A stretch of 64,000 nucleotides of DNA, from positions 110,094 to 174,093 of the forward strand of contig NZ_JAINRD010000023.1 in the NCBI RefSeq assembly GCF_020400605.1. The letters run 5' to 3'. The number at the start of each line of letters is the position of its first letter. Position 1 is the stretch's first letter. Under the pieces are notes generated by a model. That model ran no database searches. It saw only the letters and a program-made list of their open reading frames with translations, and was not told the DNA's origin. This stretch comes from Streptomyces aculeolatus (lineage in GTDB: Bacteria; Actinomycetota; Actinomycetes; Streptomycetales; Streptomycetaceae). This document shows positions 1 to 8,439 of this stretch, in pieces. The position numbers and the translations under genes were made by a program.

Positions 1-129
1 GGTGTCGGGGCTCACCCCGGTCGCGGCCAGCGTCTGCTGGGAGAGCGTCCGGCCGATGCCGAACACGTAGGTGAGGGCGACCTCCACGCGCTTCTCGCGC
101 GGGATGTCGACACCTGCAACGCGTGCCAT
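1..129 (-). CDS. rpsM: 30S ribosomal protein S13, N-terminal part (runs off left edge)
   Basis: The ATG at 129 opens MARVAGVDIPREKRVEVALT, the typical actinobacterial S13 start. Only 43 codons are inside the window; the rest lies beyond base 1. S13 sits in the head of the 30S subunit and touches 16S rRNA, S19 and P-site tRNA. It follows infA and rpmJ on the same strand, the usual spc/alpha operon order, so the alpha operon (rpsK, rpsD, rpoA, rplQ) presumably continues to the left. The gap of 194 bases to rpmJ is longer than other gaps in this operon and could hold a promoter or processing site. Confidence 0.97.
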   Translation of the reverse strand, partial: MARVAGVDIPREKRVEVALTYVFGIGRTLSQQTLAATGVSPDT

Positions 130-323
130 TAAAGGCTCCTGATGTCCTGTCGGAGGTCTTCCGCAGCACCGTTCCCGTAATTTGCTACGAGCCGGGTCCC
201 CGGCCTCCGAGCCGGGGGTGTCGTCCCACACACGTTCGTGGGGGTCGGGTGGCTGCTTTTACTTGTTCGCTTGTGCGTCGCGCGACGAGCTGCGAGCGGT
301 GCGAGGCGATGGGTCGGCGTACG

Positions 324-437
324 TCAGCCCTGGCGCTGCTTGTGGCGCAGGTTTTCGCAGATGACCATGACCCGGCCGTGGCGGCGGATCACCTTGCACT
401 TGTCGCAGATCTTCTTGACGCTCGGCTTGACCTTCAT
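324..437 (-). CDS. rpmJ: 50S ribosomal protein L36, zinc-ribbon form
   Basis: A 37-residue protein beginning MKVKPSVKKICDKCKVIRR. It carries the C+ zinc ribbon: Cys11, Cys14, Cys27 and His32. L36 stabilises 23S rRNA near the peptidyl-transferase region. Its place between infA and rpsM is the standard bacterial order. Streptomycetes usually keep a second, zinc-free L36 for zinc starvation elsewhere in the genome; the copy here is the zinc-dependent one. Confidence 0.97.
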   Translation of the reverse strand: MKVKPSVKKICDKCKVIRRHGRVMVICENLRHKQRQG

Positions 438-495
438 GTGTCTGGAGGTTCTCCGGGTCGGTGCCCCGCCCCACGGGAGCGGGACGAAGCAAGAT

Positions 496-717
496 CTACT
501 TGTAGCGGTAGACGATCCGTCCGCGCGTCAGGTCGTACGGAGACAGCTCCACCACGACCCTGTCGTCGGGAAGGATACGGATGTAGTGCATCCGCATCTT
601 GCCGCTGATGTGCGCGAGGACCTGGTGCCCGTTCTGGAGTTCCACCTTGAACATCGCGTTCGGCAGAGACTCGACGACGGTGCCCTCGATCTCGATGGCC
701 CCTTGTTTTTTGGCCAT
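496..717 (-). CDS. infA: Translation initiation factor IF-1 (primary copy)
   Basis: 73 residues from MAKKQGAIEIEGTVVESLPN, ending RGRIVYRYK, a single OB-fold of normal length. IF-1 binds the 30S A site and aids IF-2/IF-3 during initiation. An in-frame upstream ATG at 777 would add 20 residues with no family resemblance, so the start at 717 is chosen. The gene sits between map and rpmJ, the usual place for the housekeeping copy. A second, diverged IF-1 gene lies at 26919-27143. Confidence 0.97.
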   Translation of the reverse strand: MAKKQGAIEIEGTVVESLPNAMFKVELQNGHQVLAHISGKMRMHYIRILPDDRVVVELSPYDLTRGRIVYRYK

Positions 718-791
718 GCTTGAGCGCTTCACCTTCCGGATTCGGCTACCTGGATGGTCCAGGGCACACGGGTGCACGGGACCGACGAGTC

Positions 792-821
792 AGTCTACGC
801 GACCCGCACCGGAAAGGCGAA
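792..821 (-). promoter_or_regulatory. Candidate infA promoter
   Basis: On the minus strand a TAGACT hexamer (complement of 792-797) lies 18 bases downstream of TTCGCC (complement of 816-821). The -10 fits the streptomycete housekeeping consensus well; the -35 is only moderate. It lies in the 176-base gap between map and infA, about 75 bases before the infA start, so infA-rpmJ-rpsM may have their own transcript as well as read-through from secY-adk-map. Confidence 0.45.
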
Positions 822-893
822 ATCGGGAGTGTGCCCGCTGAGCAAGATCATTAAGCGCCCGGCGGCCCGGGCGCCGGGGCGTGCGCCGAGGCG

Positions 894-1730
894 TCAGTCC
901 AGCGGATCCGGGGCCGCCGTGATCCCGTACGCGGCGAGCTTCTCGCGGCCGCCGTCCGGGGCCGTCAGCACCAGCGGACCGGCCTCGGTCAGGGCCACCG
1001 AGTGCTCCCAGTGGCTCGACCAGCTGCCGTCGTCCGTCTTGACCGTCCACTCGTCGGCCAGCACGTGCGTGCGCGGGGTGCCGAGGCTGACCATCGGCTC
1101 GATCGCGATGCAGAACCCCGGGACGAGCTTGGGGCCGCGGCCGCGCCGCTTGTCCACGTAGTTCAGGAGGTGCGGGTCCATGTGCATCTGCGAGCCGATG
1201 CCGTGGCCCCCGTAGTCCTCGACGATGCCGTACTTGCCGGAGGCCGGGCGCGGCTGCCGGCGGATGTAGCCCTCGATGGCCGCGGAGATGTCCACGAGCC
1301 GGTGGCCCTTGCGGACGGCGGCGATGCCGGCCCACATGGACTCCTCGGTCACCCGGCTCAGCTCGTGCAGCTCCGCCTTGTGACCGGAGCCGACGAAGGC
1401 CGTGATGGCGGCGTCCGCGTGCCAGCCGTCGACGATGGCGCCGGCGTCGATGGAGATCACGTCGCCCTCGCGCAGCACGGTCTCCCGGTCCGGGATGCCG
1501 TGGACGACGACGTCGTTGACCGACGTGCAGATGTTGCCGGGGAAGCCCCCGTACCCCAGGAAGTTCGGCTTGGCGCCGTGGTCGGCGAGGACCTTGGCGG
1601 CGATCTCGTCGAGGTCCTTCGTGGTGGCCCCGGGCACGGCGGCGGCGGCGCACGCCTGGTGCATGGCCGCGACGACGAGGCCGGCGGCCCGCATCTTCGC
1701 GATCTGTTCCGGGGTCTTGATCTCCACCAT
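894..1730 (-). CDS. map: Type I methionine aminopeptidase
   Basis: 278 residues starting MVEIKTPEQIAKMRAAGLVV. The enzyme removes the initiator Met from nascent proteins. The pita-bread fold metal ligands are visible: Asp in SIDAGAIVDG, Asp in GWHADAAITAF, His in GGHGIGSQMH, Glu in IAIEPMVSLG and Glu in HWEHSVALTE. It lies in the spc operon after adk. A non-coding gap of 239 bases separates it from adk and could contain an internal promoter. Longer in-frame extensions upstream of 1730 overlap adk and lack similarity, so they are not used. Confidence 0.96.
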   Translation of the reverse strand: MVEIKTPEQIAKMRAAGLVVAAMHQACAAAAVPGATTKDLDEIAAKVLADHGAKPNFLGYGGFPGNICTSVNDVVVHGIPDRETVLREGDVISIDAGAIVDGWHADAAITAFVGSGHKAELHELSRVTEESMWAGIAAVRKGHRLVDISAAIEGYIRRQPRPASGKYGIVEDYGGHGIGSQMHMDPHLLNYVDKRRGRGPKLVPGFCIAIEPMVSLGTPRTHVLADEWTVKTDDGSWSSHWEHSVALTEAGPLVLTAPDGGREKLAAYGITAAPDPLD

Positions 1731-1969
1731 GACGGCTGCTGCCTCCTGGGCCGGCGAGGGACGTCTCCCCCCACCACGATACGTGCCCGGCACGGCCCGC
1801 CGGACGGGGACCGGTGGGACCGGGCGTAGAAGGGTCGTAGAGGGTCGTACGGGGGTCGTGCGGCTCCGGGACCGGCGGGGGCCGCGCCAGGCGCCGTACG
1901 GGCCTTGAAACCCCGACAGCCGGCCCCCGCGGGCGGGGACCGGCTGGATGTCCGCGGCGGGACGGCGAC

Positions 1970-2638
1970 TCAGGACCGGTCTGCGGAGACCTCGCCGGGC
2001 AGCGCCTGCATCGCCCGCCGGGTGACCTCGGCCACGGAGCCGAGCGCCGAGATCGTGGTCACCAGGCCCTGGGCCTTGAAGTAGTCGATGATCGGCTCGG
2101 TCTCCTCGTGGTAGACCTCCAGCCGGCGGCGGACGGTGTCCTCGTTGTCGTCGTCGCGCTGGTACAGCTCGCCGCCGCAGATGTCGCACACGCCCTCGCG
2201 CTCCGGCGGGGAGTACGTGACGTGGAAGACGTGGCTGCTGTCGTTGCGGCAGATCCGGCGGCCGGCGATGCGCTTGACGACCTCGTCCTCCGGCACCTCC
2301 AGGTCGAGCACGGCGTCGAGCTCGAGCCCGGCCTCCTTCAGCAGCCCGTCGAGCGACACCGCCTGCGCCACGTTCCGCGGGAAGCCGTCCAGCAGGAAGC
2401 CGCCCTCGGCGTCGGGCTGCTCCATGCGGTCCCAGGCCATCCCCACGGTTACCTCGTCCGGCACCAGGTTGCCCGCCTCCATGTACGCCTTCGCCTGCCG
2501 GCCCAGGTCCGTGCCCTTGCTGATGTTGGCACGGAAGAGGTCGCCGGTGGAGATGTGCGGGATCGACAGGTTCTTGGCGAGCAGGGCGGCCTGCGTGCCC
2601 TTGCCCGCACCGGGGGGCCCGACGAGGACGATTCGCAT
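1970..2638 (-). CDS. adk: Adenylate kinase
   Basis: 222 residues. It balances adenine nucleotides (ATP + AMP = 2 ADP). The P-loop GPPGAGKGT is at residues 7-15, followed by the AMP-binding STGDLFR and DGFPRN motifs. The lid domain contains ICRNDSSH and CDICGG, a Cys/His set typical of zinc-type lids. The ATG overlaps the secY stop codon by one base (TGATG), so translation is probably coupled to secY. Chosen over a far longer open frame because the P-loop directly follows this ATG. Confidence 0.97.
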   Translation of the reverse strand: MRIVLVGPPGAGKGTQAALLAKNLSIPHISTGDLFRANISKGTDLGRQAKAYMEAGNLVPDEVTVGMAWDRMEQPDAEGGFLLDGFPRNVAQAVSLDGLLKEAGLELDAVLDLEVPEDEVVKRIAGRRICRNDSSHVFHVTYSPPEREGVCDICGGELYQRDDDNEDTVRRRLEVYHEETEPIIDYFKAQGLVTTISALGSVAEVTRRAMQALPGEVSADRS

Positions 2639-3951
2639 CAGCGGAGGAACCCTTCGTAGTGATGCTGCTGCAGCTTGCTCTCGATCTGCTTCACCGTCTC
2701 CAGCCCGACACCCACGATGATGAGGATGCTCGTGCCGCCGAAGGGGAAGTTCTGGTTCGCCTTGAACAGCACCAACGCCACTGTCGGTACCAGCGCGATC
2801 AGACCCAGATAGAGCGAGCCCGGCCAGGTGATCCGGTTGAGTACGTAGCTCAAGTACTCCGCGGTGGGACGGCCGGCCCGGATGCCCGGGATGAAGCCAC
2901 CGTACTTCTTCATGTTGTCGGCGACTTCCTCGGGGTTGAACGTGATCGCCACGTAGAAGAACGCGAAGAACACGATCATGAGGAAGTACGTGATGATGTA
3001 CACCGGGTGATCGCCGGTGACGAAGTTCTGCTCGATCCACTGGGCCCAGCCGGACGTGGAGCCGGTGAACTGCACGATCAGGGCGGGAATGTAGAGCAGC
3101 GAGGACGCGAAGATGACCGGGATGACGCCCGCCTGGTTGACCTTCAGCGGGATGTACGTCGAGGTGCCGCCGTAGGAGCGGCGCCCGATCATGCGCTTCG
3201 CGTACTGCACGGGGACGCGGCGCTGCGCCTGCTCGACGAAGACCACCAGGCCGACCATCGCCAGGCCGAGCGCGATGACGACGATGAACTCGCCCCAGCC
3301 GTCGATGATCTTGCCGGACTGCTTGATGTTCCACAGGGCGCCGGGGAAGCCGGCGGCGATCGAGATGAACATCAGCATCGACATGCCGTTGCCGATGCCG
3401 CGGTCGGTGATCAGCTCGCCGAGCCACATGACCATCGCGGTGCCCGCGGTCATGCAGATCACCATCGTGATGATGATGAAGATCGAGTCGTCGGGGATGA
3501 TCTGGTCGTTGACCTGACACTGCGGGAAGAGCGAGCCGCTGCGCGCCGTGGCGACCAGGCCGGTGCCCTGCAGCACCGCGAGGGCGACGGTCAGATAGCG
3601 CGTGTACTGTGTGATCTTCGCGGTGCCGGACTGGCCCTCCTTCTTCAGGGCCTCCAGCCGCGGGATCACCACCGTCAGCAGTTGCAGGATGATGCTCGCC
3701 GTGATGTACGGCATGATCCCCAGCGCGAAGATGGTGATCTGCAGGAGGGCCCCACCGCTGAACATGTTGACCAGGCCGAACAGGCCCTGGTTGGCGTTGG
3801 CCTCGTCCATGCATTGCTGCACGGCCTGGTAGTCGGTTCCGGGGACCGGAATCTGCGCACCGAGCCGGTAGATCACGATGATGCCCAGCACGAACAGCAG
3901 CTTCTTGCGCAGGTCGGGTGTCTTGAACGCCCGGGCGAACGCGGTGAGCAC
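2638..3951 (-). CDS. secY: Preprotein translocase channel subunit SecY
   Basis: 437 residues, a ten-helix membrane protein forming the Sec channel. The N-terminus MLTAFARAFKTPDLRKKLLF and the segments RLGAQIPVPG and NPEEVADNMKKYGGFIPGIR are characteristic. It starts at GTG 3951, preceded by a strong AGGAGG site six bases upstream. It leads the secY-adk-map group and is separated from rplO by 196 bases that hold a terminator-like hairpin and a second hairpin just before the ribosome-binding site. Its partner SecE is encoded at 52476-52748. Confidence 0.97.
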   Translation of the reverse strand: MLTAFARAFKTPDLRKKLLFVLGIIVIYRLGAQIPVPGTDYQAVQQCMDEANANQGLFGLVNMFSGGALLQITIFALGIMPYITASIILQLLTVVIPRLEALKKEGQSGTAKITQYTRYLTVALAVLQGTGLVATARSGSLFPQCQVNDQIIPDDSIFIIITMVICMTAGTAMVMWLGELITDRGIGNGMSMLMFISIAAGFPGALWNIKQSGKIIDGWGEFIVVIALGLAMVGLVVFVEQAQRRVPVQYAKRMIGRRSYGGTSTYIPLKVNQAGVIPVIFASSLLYIPALIVQFTGSTSGWAQWIEQNFVTGDHPVYIITYFLMIVFFAFFYVAITFNPEEVADNMKKYGGFIPGIRAGRPTAEYLSYVLNRITWPGSLYLGLIALVPTVALVLFKANQNFPFGGTSILIIVGVGLETVKQIESKLQQHHYEGFLR

Positions 3952-3964
3952 GGTGCCTCCTGCG

Positions 3965-3988
3965 GCCCCCGTGCTTGATCACGGGGGC
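3965..3988 (-). promoter_or_regulatory. secY leader hairpin
   Basis: A perfect 9-bp stem (GCCCCCGTG / CACGGGGGC) with a 6-base loop lies immediately upstream of the secY ribosome-binding site. It has no T-tract. Its position suits an effect on secY translation or a late attenuator, but this is inference from position only. Confidence 0.4.
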
Positions 3989-4102
3989 TGACGAGTCATT
4001 TGTTCAGCGGATGGTCGGTAGACATCCCGCGCAGGCGTACGCCCGCGCGGGTAGGGACAGTGCACGCCACCTTACCGGGGGGTGCCGCTGCGGTGGAACG
4101 AC

Positions 4103-4137
4103 CAACCGGGGATGCCCATGCGGGACATCCCCGGTTG
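4103..4137 (-). terminator. Hairpin after rplO, possible terminator or attenuator
   Basis: A 12-bp perfect stem CAACCGGGGATG / CATCCCCGGTTG, with a further CCC/GGG pairing inside, begins 11 bases after the rplO stop codon. There is no T-run, as is usual for streptomycete terminators. It separates the ribosomal-protein part of the spc operon from secY and probably reduces read-through. Confidence 0.6.
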
Positions 4138-4147
4138 CTCGTCACAC

Positions 4148-4618
4148 TCAGACGCGCTCGGTGACGGAGCCACCGGCCGCGGTGATCTTCTCGCGGGCGG
4201 AGCCGGAGACCTTGTCGACGGCCACCTGCAGCGCCACGGAGATGTCCCCGTTGCCCAGCACCTTCACGAGCTCGTTCTTGCGCACCGCGCCCTTGGCGAC
4301 CAGGTCGGCCACCGTGACCTCGCCGCCCTCGGGGTACAGCTCGGCCAGCTTGTCCAGGTTCACCACCTGGTACACCTTGCGGGCGGGGTTCTTGAAGCCC
4401 TTGAGCTTCGGCAGCCGCATGTGCAGCGGCATCTGCCCGCCCTCGAAGCGCTCCGGCACCTGGTAGCGGGCCTTGGTGCCCTTGGTGCCGCGGCCCGCGG
4501 TCTTGCCCTTGGACGCCTCGCCTCGACCCACACGGGTCTTCGGCTTCTTGGCGCCCGGGGCCGGCCGCAGGTTGTGGATCTTCAGCGGCTTCTGCTCCGC
4601 CGCGTCCTGGACGGCCAT
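4148..4618 (-). CDS. rplO: 50S ribosomal protein L15
   Basis: 156 residues from MAVQDAAEQKPLKIHNLRPA. The glycine-rich RNA-binding N-terminal half (KKPKTRVGRGEASKGKTAGR) and the region FEGGQMPLHMRLPKLKGFKN are diagnostic. L15 organises domain II of 23S rRNA late in assembly. One base separates it from the rpmD stop, giving tight coupling in the order rpsE-rpmD-rplO. Confidence 0.96.
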   Translation of the reverse strand: MAVQDAAEQKPLKIHNLRPAPGAKKPKTRVGRGEASKGKTAGRGTKGTKARYQVPERFEGGQMPLHMRLPKLKGFKNPARKVYQVVNLDKLAELYPEGGEVTVADLVAKGAVRKNELVKVLGNGDISVALQVAVDKVSGSAREKITAAGGSVTERV

Positions 4619-4619
4619 G

Positions 4620-4802
4620 TCAGTCGACCTCCTCGACCGTCACCAGGTGGCGGACGGTGTGCACCATGCCGCGCACCTGGGGACTGTCATCGCGGACGAC
4701 GCTGTCGTGCAGCCGGCGCAGGCCGAGCGTACGCAGCGTGTCCCGGTGGTTCTGCTTGCTCCCGATGTAGGACTTGCTCTGGGTGATCTTGAGCTGTGCC
4801 AT
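4620..4802 (-). CDS. rpmD: 50S ribosomal protein L30
   Basis: 60 residues from MAQLKITQSKSYIGSKQNHR, normal length for bacterial L30, containing TLRTLGLRRLHDSV. The ATG at 4802 overlaps the rpsE stop by one base. A longer in-frame extension upstream lies inside rpsE and is rejected. Confidence 0.96.
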   Translation of the reverse strand: MAQLKITQSKSYIGSKQNHRDTLRTLGLRRLHDSVVRDDSPQVRGMVHTVRHLVTVEEVD

Positions 4803-5404
4803 CAGCCGTTCACCCCTGCGCGGGCGCGCAGCATAGCGGCGGGCGCCACGTCCTCCAGCGGCAGGCCACGGCGGGCGGCGATCTCCTCGGGGCGCTGCAG
4901 GCCCTTCAGTGCGGCCGTCGTGGCGTGCACGATGTTGATCGGGTTCGACGAGCCGAGCGACTTGCTCAGCACGTCGTGGATGCCCGCGCACTCCAGCACG
5001 GCACGCACCGGGCCACCGGCGATCACACCGGTACCGGGCGACGCCGGCTTCAGCAGCACGACACCCGCGGCCTCCTCACCCTGGATCGGGTGCGGGATGG
5101 TGCCCTGGATCCGGGGGACCTTGAAGAAGTGCTTCTTGGCCTCCTCCACACCCTTGGCGATGGCGGCCGGCACCTCCTTGGCCTTCCCGTACCCGACACC
5201 CACGGTGCCGTCACCGTCGCCCACCACGACCAGCGCGGTGAAGCTGAAGCGACGACCACCCTTCACTACCTTGGCGACTCGGTTGATCGCGACAACGCGC
5301 TCAACATACGCGGTCTTGTCGGCGGCATTGCCGCCGTCCCGGCCCTTCCGGTCCCGCCGCTCGCCGCCGCCGGCGCCGCCACCGCGGCGCTGGGGTCCAG
5401 CCAT
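4802..5404 (-). CDS. rpsE: 30S ribosomal protein S5
   Basis: 200 residues. A Gly/Arg-rich N-terminal tail (about 25 residues) precedes the dsRBD-like domain VERVVAINRVAKVVKGGRRF and the C-terminal domain around GVIAGGPVRAVLE. S5 contributes to decoding fidelity, and spectinomycin resistance changes map to the loop near KVVKGGRR, which looks wild type here. It overlaps rpmD by one base at its stop. Confidence 0.96.
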   Translation of the reverse strand: MAGPQRRGGGAGGGERRDRKGRDGGNAADKTAYVERVVAINRVAKVVKGGRRFSFTALVVVGDGDGTVGVGYGKAKEVPAAIAKGVEEAKKHFFKVPRIQGTIPHPIQGEEAAGVVLLKPASPGTGVIAGGPVRAVLECAGIHDVLSKSLGSSNPINIVHATTAALKGLQRPEEIAARRGLPLEDVAPAAMLRARAGVNG

Positions 5405-5417
5405 TGGTCTTCCTCTC

Positions 5418-5801
5418 TCAGAACTTCAGCCCGGCATCGCGGGCGGCGTCGGCCAGAGCGGCAATGCGCCCGGCGTACTTGTTGCCACCGCGGTCGAACA
5501 CCACGGCGTCGACTCCGGCGGCCTTCGCACGCTCGGCGACCAGCGCACCGACCTGCTTGGCCTGCGCGGTCTTGTCGCCCTCGGCGCCGCGGATGGACGT
5601 GTCCATCGAGGAGGCCGAGGCCACCGTGTGGCCGGCGATGTCGTCGACGACCTGCGCGACCATGTGGCGGTTCGAGCGGGTCACGACCAGGCGCGGGCGG
5701 TCCGGAGTACCGGAGATCTTCTTCCGCACGCGGATGTGCCGGCGCTTGACGGCGGCCGCCTTGCGGGCACTGCCCTTGGCGATCTTCACACCGTATGCCA
5801 T
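5418..5801 (-). CDS. rplR: 50S ribosomal protein L18
   Basis: 127 residues from MAYGVKIAKGSARKAAAVKR with the 5S rRNA-binding core KISGTPDRPRLVVTRSNRHM and FDRGGNKYAGRI. L18 attaches 5S rRNA to the large subunit together with L5. It follows rplF by three bases and precedes rpsE by 13. Confidence 0.96.
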   Translation of the reverse strand: MAYGVKIAKGSARKAAAVKRRHIRVRKKISGTPDRPRLVVTRSNRHMVAQVVDDIAGHTVASASSMDTSIRGAEGDKTAQAKQVGALVAERAKAAGVDAVVFDRGGNKYAGRIAALADAARDAGLKF

Positions 5802-5804
5802 GGC

Positions 5805-6344
5805 TTACTTACCCGCCTTTCCGACCTTGCGCTGGATGTACTCGCCCTCGTACTTGACGCCCTTGGCCTTGTACGGGTCGGGCTTGCGCAGCTTGCGGAT
5901 CTTCGCGGCGACCTCGCCGACCTTCTGCTTGTCGATGCCCTCGACGCTGAAGTGCGTCGGGTTCTCGACCTTGAAGGTGATGCCCTCGGGGGCCTCGATG
6001 AGGATCGGGTGGCTGTAGCCCAGCGCGAACTCCAGGTTGGAGCCCTTCGCCTGGACGCGGTAGCCGACCCCGCTGATCTCCAGCTTCTTCACGTAGCCCT
6101 GGGTCACACCGGTGACCATGTTCGCCACCAGGGTGCGCGACAGGCCGTGCAGCGCCCGGCTCTTGCGCTCGTCGTTCGGGCGGCTGACGACGATCGTGCC
6201 GTCGTCGCCACGGGCGACGTCGATGGGCGCGACGACGGTGTGCGAGAGGGAGCCCTTGGGGCCCTTCACGTTGACCGTACGGCCATCGATGGTGACGTCC
6301 ACGCCGGCGGGAACCTGGATGGGCAGCTTGCCAATACGCGACAT
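5805..6344 (-). CDS. rplF: 50S ribosomal protein L6
   Basis: 179 residues from MSRIGKLPIQVPAGVDVTID. Two related domains are present, and the C-terminal signature PDPYKAKGVKYEGE is intact. L6 lies near the sarcin-ricin loop and factor-binding site. The start at 6344 is preceded by a GGAGG-like site; longer in-frame extensions fall in rpsH. Confidence 0.96.
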   Translation of the reverse strand: MSRIGKLPIQVPAGVDVTIDGRTVNVKGPKGSLSHTVVAPIDVARGDDGTIVVSRPNDERKSRALHGLSRTLVANMVTGVTQGYVKKLEISGVGYRVQAKGSNLEFALGYSHPILIEAPEGITFKVENPTHFSVEGIDKQKVGEVAAKIRKLRKPDPYKAKGVKYEGEYIQRKVGKAGK

Positions 6345-6367
6345 GGCTTTACCTCCGTTCCCTTCCG

Positions 6368-6766
6368 TTACCAGACGTAGGCGAGGACTTCCCCGCCCAC
6401 GCCCTTCTTGCCTGCCTGCTTGTCGGTGAGCAGCCCGTGGGAAGTGGAGATGATCGCCACGCCCAGGCCACCGAGCACCTTCGGCAGGTTGGTGGACTTT
6501 GCATAGACCCGAAGACCCGGCTTCGAGATCCGCTTGATGCCGGCGATCGAGCGCTCGCGGTTCGGGCCGTACTTCAGCTCCAGGACGAGGCTCTGGCCCA
6601 CGCGGGCCTCCTCGGTCTTCCAGCCGCTGATGTAGCCCTCCTGCTGGAGGATCTCCGCGATGTGCGTCTTGATCTTGCTGTGCGGCATCGTCACGGTGTC
6701 GTGGTACGCCGAGTTCGCGTTCCGCAGACGGGTCAGCATGTCTGCGATCGGATCGGTCATGGTCAT
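6368..6766 (-). CDS. rpsH: 30S ribosomal protein S8
   Basis: 132 residues from MTMTDPIADMLTRLRNANSA to GVGGEVLAYVW. S8 binds helix 21 of 16S rRNA and in enterobacteria represses the spc operon through its own mRNA; whether this occurs in actinobacteria cannot be seen here. The STSHGLLTDKQA motif is typical. Confidence 0.96.
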   Translation of the reverse strand: MTMTDPIADMLTRLRNANSAYHDTVTMPHSKIKTHIAEILQQEGYISGWKTEEARVGQSLVLELKYGPNRERSIAGIKRISKPGLRVYAKSTNLPKVLGGLGVAIISTSHGLLTDKQAGKKGVGGEVLAYVW

Positions 6767-6895
6767 GTGATGGCCTTCGGCCTCTCTCGCCGCGGTTTCC
6801 TGTCTGCACCGTCCCTCTCCCTCGGTACGAGGACGGGTGTGGTGCGGGGACCTACGGCGTAGTAGTCGGTCAAAGCGTCCCGGTGATCCGGCGGA

Positions 6896-7081
6896 TCACC
6901 AGGAGCTCTTGGTCACGCCCGGCAGCTCGCCCCGGTGCGCCATCTCACGCAGGCACACGCGGCACAGGCCGAACTTGCGGTACACGGAGTGCGGACGGCC
7001 GCAGCGCTGGCAGCGCGTGTAACCGCGCACCTTGAACTTCGGCTTACGGCCGGCCTTCGCGATCAGGGCCTTCTTTGCCAC
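6896..7081 (-). CDS. rpsZ: 30S ribosomal protein S14 type Z (zinc-binding)
   Basis: 61 residues, the short zinc-containing S14. Cys24, Cys27, Cys40 and Cys43 form the zinc knuckle (RCQRCGRP and LCRVCLRE). It ends KSSW like other short S14 proteins. It lies between rplE and rpsH as usual. Streptomycetes commonly encode a zinc-free S14 paralogue elsewhere, used when zinc is scarce. Confidence 0.96.
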   Translation of the reverse strand: MAKKALIAKAGRKPKFKVRGYTRCQRCGRPHSVYRKFGLCRVCLREMAHRGELPGVTKSSW

Positions 7082-7084
7082 GGC

Positions 7085-7645
7085 TCATGCCTCCTTGAAC
7101 GGGAAGCCGAGGAGACGAAGCAGGGCGCGGCCCTCGTCGTCGTTGCTCGCCGTGGTGACCACGGTGATGTCCATGCCCCGGACCCGGTCGATCTTGTCAG
7201 GGTCGATCTCGTGGAACATGACCTGCTCCGTGAGACCGAAGGTGTAGTTGCCCCGGCCGTCGAACTGCTTCGGCGACAGGCCGCGGAAGTCGCGGATGCG
7301 CGGCAGCGCGAGCGACAGCAGCCGGTCGAGGAACTCCCACATCCGGTCGCCGCGGAGCGTGACGTGGGCGCCGATCGGCATGCCCTCGCGCAGCTTGAAC
7401 TGCGCGATGGACTTCCGGGCCTTGGTCACGGACGGCTTCTGGCCGGTGATCGTGGCGAGGTCCTTGATGGCGCCCTCGATCAGCTTGGAGTCGCGGGCGG
7501 CGTCGCCCACACCCATGTTGACCACGATCTTGGTCAGGCCGGGGATCTGCATGACGTTCTCGTACGAGAACTCGTCCTTCAGCTTGGCCTGGATCTCGTC
7601 CCGGTAGCGCTGCTTGAGGCGCGGGACGGTGGTGGTGGCAGTCAT
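7085..7645 (-). CDS. rplE: 50S ribosomal protein L5
   Basis: 186 residues with the L5 signature MQIPGLTKIVVNMGVGDAAR and RDFRGLSPKQFDGRGNYTFG. L5 binds 5S rRNA and forms the intersubunit bridge with S13. The ATG overlaps the rplX stop by one base, so the pair is translationally coupled. Confidence 0.97.
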   Translation of the reverse strand: MTATTTVPRLKQRYRDEIQAKLKDEFSYENVMQIPGLTKIVVNMGVGDAARDSKLIEGAIKDLATITGQKPSVTKARKSIAQFKLREGMPIGAHVTLRGDRMWEFLDRLLSLALPRIRDFRGLSPKQFDGRGNYTFGLTEQVMFHEIDPDKIDRVRGMDITVVTTASNDDEGRALLRLLGFPFKEA

Positions 7646-7968
7646 CAGATGTCCTCACCCGTCCGCTTGGCAACGCGGATCTTGTTGCCCTCGTCGTCGA
7701 AGCGGTAGCCGACCCGGGTCACGACCTTGTTGCCGTCCTTCTCCACCACCAGCTGAACGTTGCTGACGTGAATCGGGGCCTCGGTCGTGATGATCCCGCC
7801 GGTCTTGGACCCGCGGGCCGTCTGGCCGGCCTTGGTGTGCTTCTTGACCCGGTTGACACCCTCGACCAGGACGCGGTCCTCGCGCGGGAAGGCCGCGATG
7901 ACCTTGCCCTGCTTGCCCCTGTCCTTGCCGGTGATGACCTGAACCAGGTCGCCCTTCTTGATCTTCAT
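7645..7968 (-). CDS. rplX: 50S ribosomal protein L24
   Basis: 107 residues from MKIKKGDLVQVITGKDRGKQ, which contains the KOW motif. L24 is an assembly initiator on 23S domain I. It lies three bases after rplN and overlaps rplE by one base. Confidence 0.96.
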   Translation of the reverse strand: MKIKKGDLVQVITGKDRGKQGKVIAAFPREDRVLVEGVNRVKKHTKAGQTARGSKTGGIITTEAPIHVSNVQLVVEKDGNKVVTRVGYRFDDEGNKIRVAKRTGEDI

Positions 7969-7971
7969 GTG

Positions 7972-8340
7972 CTACAGCACCTCCGGCGCGAGCGAGATGA
8001 TCTTCATGAACCTCTTCTCGCGCAGCTCACGGCCGACCGGGCCGAAGATACGGGTGCCGCGTGGGTCGCCGTCGGCCTTGAGGATGACGGCGGCGTTCTC
8101 GTCGAAGCGGATGTACGAACCGTCCGGCCGGCGGCGCTCCTTGACGGTGCGCACGACGACCGCCTTGACGACGTCGCCCTTCTTCACATTGCCACCGGGG
8201 ATCGCATCCTTGACGGTGGCGACGACGACGTCACCGATACCCGCGTAGCGGCGGCCCGATCCGCCGAGCACACGGATGCAAAGAATCTCCTTTGCACCCG
8301 TGTTGTCGGCGACCTTGAGTCGCGACTCCTGCTGGATCAC
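7972..8340 (-). CDS. rplN: 50S ribosomal protein L14
   Basis: 122 residues from MIQQESRLKVADNTGAKEIL with RYAGIGDVVVATVKDA and RGTRIFGPVGREL, all diagnostic. L14 interacts with L19 and with 16S helix 14 at a subunit bridge. It is separated from rpsQ by 99 bases containing a hairpin. Confidence 0.97.
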   Translation of the reverse strand: MIQQESRLKVADNTGAKEILCIRVLGGSGRRYAGIGDVVVATVKDAIPGGNVKKGDVVKAVVVRTVKERRRPDGSYIRFDENAAVILKADGDPRGTRIFGPVGRELREKRFMKIISLAPEVL

Positions 8341-8415
8341 GTCTATCTCCTGATCGTCTGCCGGTTCCCGGCGGGACCCGTGGTAGCGGGGACCCGCCGA
8401 GCCTGGCGGAACCGT

Positions 8416-8434
8416 CCTGGGGGCTCCCCCCAGG
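8416..8434 (-). promoter_or_regulatory. Hairpin between rpsQ and rplN
   Basis: An 8-bp perfect stem (CCTGGGGG / CCCCCAGG) with a three-base loop begins shortly after the rpsQ stop codon. The rest of the spc genes are packed within a few bases, so this 99-base gap with a hairpin is a likely processing or attenuation point. Confidence 0.4.
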
Positions 8435-8439
8435 AATAC